A DNA stretch of 43,937 bases from SZUA-365 sp034002405 (GTDB lineage: Bacteria; Bacteroidota; Ignavibacteria; SZUA-365). The notes beneath the pieces were generated by a model. The model had not been told where the DNA came from, did no database searches, and saw nothing but the letters and a program-made list of their open reading frames with translations. Position 1 is the first letter of the stretch. Each line of letters opens with the position of its first letter. Positions 39,642 to 43,937 of the stretch are shown one piece after another. The position numbers and the translations under genes were made by a program. Where the stretch lies: contig JAVFAS010000024.1 in the NCBI GenBank assembly GCA_034002405.1, positions 1 to 43,937 of the forward strand, written 5' to 3'.

Positions 39642-41207
39642 TCACCGCGTGCGGACGAACTCAATGCGCCGATTGGCCTGGCGGCCTTCCTCGGTGGCAT
39701 TCGAGGCCGCGGGACGGTCGGGGCCGAAGCCCTTCGCGCTCAAGCGGGAAGCGACGATCCCCTTGGTGACCAACCAGTCACGCACGCTTTCCGCGCGCTG
39801 GCGCGAGAGGCGCTGGTTGAGCGCGCGGCTGCCACGGCTGTCGGTGTGTCCGTGGATCTCCACCACGATGTCCGGATTGAAGCGCAGCGTGTTGTACGCT
39901 TTCTGGAGAATCTCCTTCGATTCAGGAAGGATTTCCGCGCTCCCGGTATTGAAGACGATGCCGTCGAGCACGAGCGCCTTGCCGACTTCCGCCTGCAATT
40001 GCACGTCGTCGCTGCGGTCGAGCGGATCCGTGCCGCGTTTGACCTCCACGCCGTCATCGACCGTACCCTTGTCGGTATCGGCCATATCGGGACGCGATCG
40101 GACCTTATTGACTTCCTCCGCATCGTCGAGGCCGTCGCCATCGGTATCGACCACGAGAGGATTGCTGGAATGCTGATTCACCTCGGCGCCGTCGGTGAGA
40201 GTGTCGCCGTCGGTATCCGGCTTGAGTGGATTGGTTTTATGGGTGTTGACCTCGGCACCATCGGCGAGACCATCCTTGTCCGTATCGGCGAGTAGCGGGT
40301 CCGTTTTGTGACGATTGATTTCGTCACCGTCGTTGAGTCCGTCACGATCGGTATCGGCCACGGTCGGTTGGGTCTTGTGCGTGTTCACTTCCGCGCCGTC
40401 GCCGAGTCCGTCGCCATCCGTATCGGCCTTGAGCGGATCGGTTTTCGACCCATGCACCTCGTTGCCGTCGGTGAGGCCGTCGCCATCGGTGTCATGGTTG
40501 AGCGGATCGGTGGCGTGCGTCCGCACCTCGGCCCCGTCGGTGAGACCATCACCGTCCGTGTCGGGATTGCGCGGGTCGGTGCCGAGCTGGCGCTCCTCCT
40601 TGTTGGTGAGACCATCGCCATCGCTGTCGGCGCCGCCGCCCTCGCCAACCAGCGTCAAGCCGAAGTTCAACGTCCAGAATTCATCATTGGCGCCCGAGAC
40701 CATGGTGTTGAGTTCATCACCCAGCACATAGTGCCAGCCACCGGAAATCTCCAGTGCGATATCCTCGTGCATGATGGCCTGGAGGCCGAGACCGACCGGA
40801 ACCACCCCCTGCCAGACCTCATCGCCCTGATGGCGGTGCTCCTCGTATTGGAGGTAGTAATGTCCGACATGCATCACGCCGGCGCCGGCATAGATGAAAA
40901 TATTGGTTGTGCCCAGGTCGAACGGGCTGTAGAGGAGCCGCAGGTCGACCGGATGGATGCGGCTTTCGAAATCACTGCCATTGACCCGTCCACTTGCCAG
41001 CCCGAGTTCCGCCACGAGATGCGGCATGAATCCCTGCCGCAGGAAACCGCGGGCAATATAGTTGATGCGTCCGTTATTGGCTTCGGTATTTCCTTCGGTG
41101 GCGCCATAGCTGAAGCCGGCGCCGAAGCCTTGGTCGATGAATTGGGCGGAGGCATTTTCCGCGAGGAAAAATGCGCAGACGAGAGAAACGGCAATCAGCG
41201 TTCTCAT
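39642..41207 (-). CDS. OmpA-family protein with thrombospondin type 3 calcium-type repeats
   Basis: A 521-residue outer-membrane protein. Signal peptide ending NASAQ, an eight-strand-type barrel (about 25-190), nine repeats of about 23 residues (about 193-395) built on DTDGDGLTDGAEV with the D-x-D-x-D-G calcium motif, and a C-terminal OmpA domain (about 410-521) with EIHGHTDSRGSRALNQRLSRQRA that binds peptidoglycan. Repeats probably form a rigid calcium-stabilised spacer. GAGGAG precedes the ATG at 41207. Confidence 0.9.
   Translation of the reverse strand: MRTLIAVSLVCAFFLAENASAQFIDQGFGAGFSYGATEGNTEANNGRINYIARGFLRQGFMPHLVAELGLASGRVNGSDFESRIHPVDLRLLYSPFDLGTTNIFIYAGAGVMHVGHYYLQYEEHRHQGDEVWQGVVPVGLGLQAIMHEDIALEISGGWHYVLGDELNTMVSGANDEFWTLNFGLTLVGEGGGADSDGDGLTNKEERQLGTDPRNPDTDGDGLTDGAEVRTHATDPLNHDTDGDGLTDGNEVHGSKTDPLKADTDGDGLGDGAEVNTHKTQPTVADTDRDGLNDGDEINRHKTDPLLADTDKDGLADGAEVNTHKTNPLKPDTDGDTLTDGAEVNQHSSNPLVVDTDGDGLDDAEEVNKVRSRPDMADTDKGTVDDGVEVKRGTDPLDRSDDVQLQAEVGKALVLDGIVFNTGSAEILPESKEILQKAYNTLRFNPDIVVEIHGHTDSRGSRALNQRLSRQRAESVRDWLVTKGIVASRLSAKGFGPDRPAASNATEEGRQANRRIEFVRTR
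40010..40630. repeat. Tandem coding repeats of about 69 nt
   Basis: Nine units encode the TSP3 repeats of the OmpA-like gene. Unit length is 69 nt with small variation and sequence drift. They are protein-coding, so they are not a CRISPR array. Confidence 0.75.
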
Positions 41208-41352
41208 GACAGTCTCCTCTGTTGTTCGCAGTGATGGCTCCCAAACCGCCGGAGTCATGGGTTCGTGGGAGAAATGTAGTGAGTCCCGCGCAAAGATGCC
41301 ATCTCCCGAGAAAGGGGTCCGCAACACCGATTCGGAAAAATCCTTACGTGCA

Positions 41353-41381
41353 TTGAAAATGCGACGAACGATTCGTATATT
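41353..41381 (+). promoter_or_regulatory. Promoter of tRNA-Ser
   Basis: TTGAAA (41353-41358), 17-nt spacer, TATATT (41376-41381). The start near 41388 is 16 nt ahead of the tRNA 5' end. Confidence 0.65.
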
Positions 41382-41403
41382 TCATGCTCGATTGTTTCGC
41401 CCC

Positions 41404-41490
41404 GGAGAGATGCCAGAGCGGTTGAATGGGGCGGTCTCGAAAACCGTTGTGCCCTCATGGGTACCCTGGGTTCGAATCCCAGTCTCTCCG
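41404..41490 (+). tRNA. tRNA-Ser (anticodon CGA)
   Basis: 87 nt. Acceptor GGAGAGA pairs with TCTCTCC, discriminator G. The anticodon loop CTCGAAA gives CGA (codon UCG). A long variable arm and the T-loop GGTTCGAATCC are typical of serine tRNAs. CCA is not encoded. From nucleotide 31 to the end it lies inside the left inverted-repeat arm, so its 3' part may come from an inserted element that restored the gene. Confidence 0.95.
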
Positions 41491-41640
41491 CTTCCGCAAC
41501 GCCAGATCGCAAGGTCTGGCGTTCGCGCATCCCGTTGAATTTTCGTAAGTTGTGGTCGGACGCTCTTCGGAGTGCCGAATCATCAACCCACGTCGCAGGG
41601 CGTTGAGAAGGATGCCCAAGACGCAGAACCAGTCGCAGTG
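41434..41640 (+). repeat. Left arm of 207-bp perfect inverted repeat
   Basis: The sequence from GTCTCGAAAACC (within tRNA-Ser) to CCAGTCGCAGTG is identical, in reverse complement, to 43662-43868. The first 57 bp are tRNA-Ser from its anticodon stem onward; the remaining 150 bp are non-coding and include a 9-bp hairpin AACGCCAGA-N7-TCTGGCGTT starting at 41498. Confidence 0.95.
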
Positions 41641-41712
41641 GTTACCTTTCTGGTTGCAATATGAAGACAGTGGCTCTTTCAGTCAAGTCTCGGAGAATCT
41701 GAAGGGTAGTAG

Positions 41713-41729
41713 GTAGCGATCCTCGCTAC
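41713..41729. promoter_or_regulatory. Palindrome in the leader of the DHH-motif gene
   Basis: GTAGCGA-TCC-TCGCTAC, a perfect 7-bp inverted repeat 39 nt before the start codon. It could be an operator or an mRNA hairpin controlling the putative effector. No promoter with the usual spacing was found between 41641 and 41768. Confidence 0.4.
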
Positions 41730-41768
41730 AGTAGATCTTTCTTTCCTCTTTTCACAAGGACTGTTCGA

Positions 41769-42797
41769 ATGGCTCACATCCAAGAACTTCTTGCTGGTCG
41801 AGCAAATGAACTGAACTATTCGGAGTTGTTGACCCGTTATCCTTGGATAATTCGTCGGAACATGAACTGCATACTGAGTCCCGACAGTGATGGACTCCTT
41901 TGCGGACTCTTCATGTCCAAATACTTCGGCTGGAAGGTGGTCGGGTACTATGACGGCAAGGTCATGCTGTTGAAGGACGGTGTTTCTACGCACGACGACA
42001 ATTGCGCCTTCTTAGACATGGAGATTTACCGTCCGCATGTAAAAAGCGTCGGACACCACATGGTTCTCTGGAACAGGAAAACTCAGCCGCTGGATTGGCA
42101 ACAGAAGTATGCTGGATGCATTCAGCCGAACCTTCTTCGGCGGTACGACGGTAAGAATGAATTCAGACTGAAATATCCTCTTGCTACGATACACCTGCTG
42201 ATCGGGATCGTTGGACACGTCCAATCGATCCGAATCCCTCAATCAGCTATTGCCCCATTGTTCTTTGTGGATGGGACATTCAATGTCCTTTACTCATACC
42301 CAGAGAACGTACTCAACTGGTTAAACTACCTTGGTATCCAAAATCAGGACAGTCCGTTGCGGGATATCTTCATGCATGAGCACTACACCGTATACTCCCA
42401 GATCGTAGCAATGGATGATTTTTTCCGTCTCCGTGACACGCTAAACGTCACAGGTGAGCGTGGCGATAAATTCGTGATCTCAACCAAAAATTCTGAGATC
42501 AAGAATGCCGAAGTTGACGGACATGAAACATTTCGAATCACCGATAAAGCGAAGGAGAAAGTAGAAGGATTCATCCGAATCCTTTCTGAAGCCACAGGTT
42601 GGGACTATGTCCAAGACCACTGGACGTTCTCAGGTCTTCGAGGATACTCGTTTTCAAAGAGCAGTTTCGAAGCAGAGGGATGGAGAATCAACAATCGCAC
42701 TTTTGATGCGCTGTTGGCATTGAACCCGCTGTCGTGGGCGATGACGAGCGGAGCAAATATCGAATTTACTCTTGAGAATCCGAGTCACCTTCCATGA
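41769..42797 (+). CDS. Unknown protein with DHH-phosphoesterase-like motifs; putative effector paired with methyltransferase
   Basis: A 342-residue protein I do not recognise as a known restriction enzyme. Near the N-terminus NCILSPDSDGLLCGLFMSK (Asp39, Asp41) resembles the DxDG metal motif of DHH-family phosphoesterases such as RecJ. CAFLDMEI (Asp83) and SVGHHMVLW (His96, His97) follow at the spacing expected for the second Asp and the DHH motif. No PD-(D/E)xK, HNH or GIY-YIG motif was found. AAGGA lies upstream of the ATG. It converges on the methyltransferase gene and the two overlap by 32 nt. A nuclease role is an inference from motif and context. Confidence 0.6.
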   Translation: MAHIQELLAGRANELNYSELLTRYPWIIRRNMNCILSPDSDGLLCGLFMSKYFGWKVVGYYDGKVMLLKDGVSTHDDNCAFLDMEIYRPHVKSVGHHMVLWNRKTQPLDWQQKYAGCIQPNLLRRYDGKNEFRLKYPLATIHLLIGIVGHVQSIRIPQSAIAPLFFVDGTFNVLYSYPENVLNWLNYLGIQNQDSPLRDIFMHEHYTVYSQIVAMDDFFRLRDTLNVTGERGDKFVISTKNSEIKNAEVDGHETFRITDKAKEKVEGFIRILSEATGWDYVQDHWTFSGLRGYSFSKSSFEAEGWRINNRTFDALLALNPLSWAMTSGANIEFTLENPSHLP

Positions 42798-43632
42798 AGA
42801 GAGTTGGTTCAAAGACGGTCTGACGTAGGCGTTGGTCTGCTATCTCGCAGTATTCCTTGCTGATGTCGAAGCCGATGAAGTTTCGACCAAGTCGTTTAGC
42901 ACTGACGGCTGTCGATCCACTCCCCATGAACGGATCGAGAACTATCCCTCCCACTGGGCAAAAAGCATTGATAAAGTCGTATGGGATTTTATCGGGGAAG
43001 GGAGCAGGGTGCTTTCTTTTAATTGGATTTTTATCGCCAGCCATCAAGTAATCCCAGACCGTACCACGGCATTTCATTGTGTTGATCTCTCTTCTTACCG
43101 TTGATGTCGTTATCCCATCCGTGCGGCGATTCCCGCTCCCTGACATCGTTTTTCCGCCATGCTTTGACGGAATTTTCAGCGGCTCTTTGTTGAAATATTG
43201 CGGTCTCTCGCCCTTCAAAAAGATGGGCATGTACTCATGATCCACTCTGAATCGTTCCTTCCACCAAGCCCCTTCAGTGCCGTTCTTTCTATAGATCACA
43301 CACTCAAATAATTTGAATCCAATGTTGTCGCACCAGTCGATGATAGTACGGAATGAAGTCAACGACTTCCCGAAGTTCTTCGTCTGGTCTTGTATGACCA
43401 TCGCCGCAATCCCGCCTTCCTTCAGGATTCGGAGGATTTCTTCGCCGGTCGCATGAAGGTCGAATGAGAATCCGTTATAGGTGCGTATCGCATCATACGG
43501 AGGAGAGGTAACTACCAGATCAATCGAATTGTCAGGGATATCTTTCATGCCTGTCACGCAATCTGTGCAGTAGATTCTGTCCAGTTCGTAAGTACCAAGC
43601 ATACCTTTCTTGTCGTCCGTTTTTTCTTTCAT
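42766..43632 (-). CDS. Beta-class N4-cytosine/N6-adenine DNA methyltransferase
   Basis: A 288-residue modification enzyme. Motif IV is TSPPYDA (residues about 42-48) and motif I, DPFMGSGSTAVSAKRLGRNFIGFDI, follows near the C-terminus, the beta-class order. SPPY fits either N4-cytosine or N6-adenine targets. FRVDHEYMPIFLKG is the usual region after motif VIII. GAGG precedes the ATG at 43632. Its 3' end overlaps the convergent DHH-motif gene, consistent with a modification/effector pair. Confidence 0.9.
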   Translation of the reverse strand: MKEKTDDKKGMLGTYELDRIYCTDCVTGMKDIPDNSIDLVVTSPPYDAIRTYNGFSFDLHATGEEILRILKEGGIAAMVIQDQTKNFGKSLTSFRTIIDWCDNIGFKLFECVIYRKNGTEGAWWKERFRVDHEYMPIFLKGERPQYFNKEPLKIPSKHGGKTMSGSGNRRTDGITTSTVRREINTMKCRGTVWDYLMAGDKNPIKRKHPAPFPDKIPYDFINAFCPVGGIVLDPFMGSGSTAVSAKRLGRNFIGFDISKEYCEIADQRLRQTVFEPTLFMEGDSDSQE

Positions 43633-43661
43633 GAGTCCTCTATTTCGGATGAGCCAGCGAT

Positions 43662-43868
43662 CACTGCGACTGGTTCTGCGTCTTGGGCATCCTTCTCAAC
43701 GCCCTGCGACGTGGGTTGATGATTCGGCACTCCGAAGAGCGTCCGACCACAACTTACGAAAATTCAACGGGATGCGCGAACGCCAGACCTTGCGATCTGG
43801 CGTTGCGGAAGCGGAGAGACTGGGATTCGAACCCAGGGTACCCATGAGGGCACAACGGTTTTCGAGAC
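43662..43868 (-). repeat. Right arm of 207-bp perfect inverted repeat
   Basis: Reverse complement of 41434-41640 with no mismatch seen by eye. The outer end carries the inverted tRNA-Ser fragment. Beyond it, 43869-43937 is unrelated to the tRNA 5' half and shows no feature. Confidence 0.95.
43812..43868 (-). pseudogene. Truncated tRNA-Ser copy (3' part only)
   Basis: Identical to nucleotides 31-87 of the tRNA-Ser at 41404, in the opposite orientation. It lacks the acceptor 5' strand and D-arm; the sequence outside does not supply them. It should not be functional and marks the outer border of the cassette. Confidence 0.92.
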
Positions 43869-43937
43869 AATCCAAAGTGCTGTTTTCTGTGTTTTTGGTG
43901 TCCCACGAGCCGTCCCCTCCTCCTGCTGAACCGCCTG

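Larger units (their letters stand above)
41434..43868. mobile_element. Inverted-repeat-bounded methyltransferase cassette at tRNA-Ser
   Basis: A 2.4-kb unit: 207-bp inverted arms enclosing two convergent genes, a beta-class DNA methyltransferase and a DHH-motif protein. The genes are visibly more AT-rich than the surrounding chromosome, a sign of transfer. There is no integrase, transposase or obvious target duplication: outside the arms the bases are ...GGGGCG on the left and AATCCA on the right. It may be moved in trans or by recombination at the tRNA. A fold-back assembly error is the main alternative. Confidence 0.55.

Noticed and set aside
40010..40630. Regular repeats that could be taken for a CRISPR array
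   Set aside because: Repeats of about 69 nt translate into DTDGDGL calcium-type repeats within an intact OmpA-like gene; there are no unique spacers between conserved repeats.
41769..42797. Classical type II restriction endonuclease assignment for the methyltransferase partner
   Set aside because: No PD-(D/E)xK, HNH or GIY-YIG signature could be located, and the Asp/His motif set fits a DHH-like fold better.
41641..43661. Tyrosine recombinase or transposase inside the inverted-repeat cassette
   Set aside because: Both strands between the arms are occupied by the DHH-motif protein and the methyltransferase; no other frame has recombinase motifs.
43812..43868. A second functional tRNA-Ser on the minus strand
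   Set aside because: Only nucleotides 31-87 are present; the sequence outside the arm cannot form the acceptor stem or D-arm.

Overview
The window looks like a chromosome segment from a GC-rich member of the Bacteroidota/Chlorobiota (FCB) group, probably an Ignavibacteria- or Kapabacteria-like lineage. The evidence is TonB-dependent receptors (one with a carboxypeptidase-regulatory-like N-terminus), a DUF5916 outer-membrane protein, a four-subunit 2-oxoacid:ferredoxin oxidoreductase, a group 3d NAD-linked [NiFe] hydrogenase, and a tmRNA tag ending in ALAA. Purine-rich ribosome binding sites are common. Many promoters fit TTGnnn-N17-TAnnnT. The assignment rests on gene content only.

Layout. 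At 1-358 is tmRNA (minus). From 0.5 to 4.8 kb: a TonB receptor, an organophosphate-type MFS transporter and a P-loop kinase-like protein. From 4.9 to 7.8 kb (minus): a probable metal-related TonB receptor with a Cys/His-rich membrane protein. At 8.0-9.1 kb is a hexaheme cytochrome lipoprotein on a collagen-like stalk. From 9.2 to 11.7 kb (minus): an HTH protein, an outer-membrane protein, a candidate small RNA and a Crp/Fnr regulator. From 11.9 to 14.4 kb: a DUF47/Pit phosphate pair and an exported MsrA. From 14.7 to 18.0 kb: a sensor kinase and a degenerate NtrC-like regulator. At 18.2-19.6 kb is a Cys-rich repeat lipoprotein. From 19.9 to 25.4 kb is the hoxFUYHW operon plus a lone receiver protein. 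From 25.5 to 31.2 kb (minus): an M28 peptidase, a peptide-type MFS transporter and a DUF5916 protein. From 31.5 to 34.2 kb: a renalase-like flavoprotein, a small membrane protein and a deoxyhypusine-synthase-like enzyme. From 34.6 to 37.4 kb are korDABC. From 37.6 to 41.2 kb: two DUF1573 proteins, a half-size ferritin-like protein and an OmpA protein with calcium-type repeats (minus). tRNA-Ser follows at 41.4 kb.

Metabolic picture. The hydrogenase (H2/NAD+), the ferredoxin-dependent 2-oxoacid oxidoreductase and a surface multiheme cytochrome together suggest flexible, partly anaerobic redox metabolism. The peptidase and peptide-type transporter fit peptide use.

The most unusual structure is at 41,434-43,868. 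A convergent pair of genes, a DNA methyltransferase and an unfamiliar protein with DHH-phosphoesterase-like motifs, is enclosed by 207-bp perfect inverted repeats. The left arm begins inside tRNA-Ser, so the right arm carries an inverted 57-nt copy of the tRNA 3' part. The genes are visibly more AT-rich than their surroundings. No integrase or transposase is visible. It reads as a mobile modification/defence cassette of unfamiliar form, with an assembly fold-back as the main alternative.

A second recurrent theme is the presence of short intergenic tandem arrays (units of 7, 8, 11 and 32 bp). A third is a self-contained transcription unit at about 10,770-11,000, where a perfect Crp-type operator sits at the class II activation position and no discrete gene is visible.
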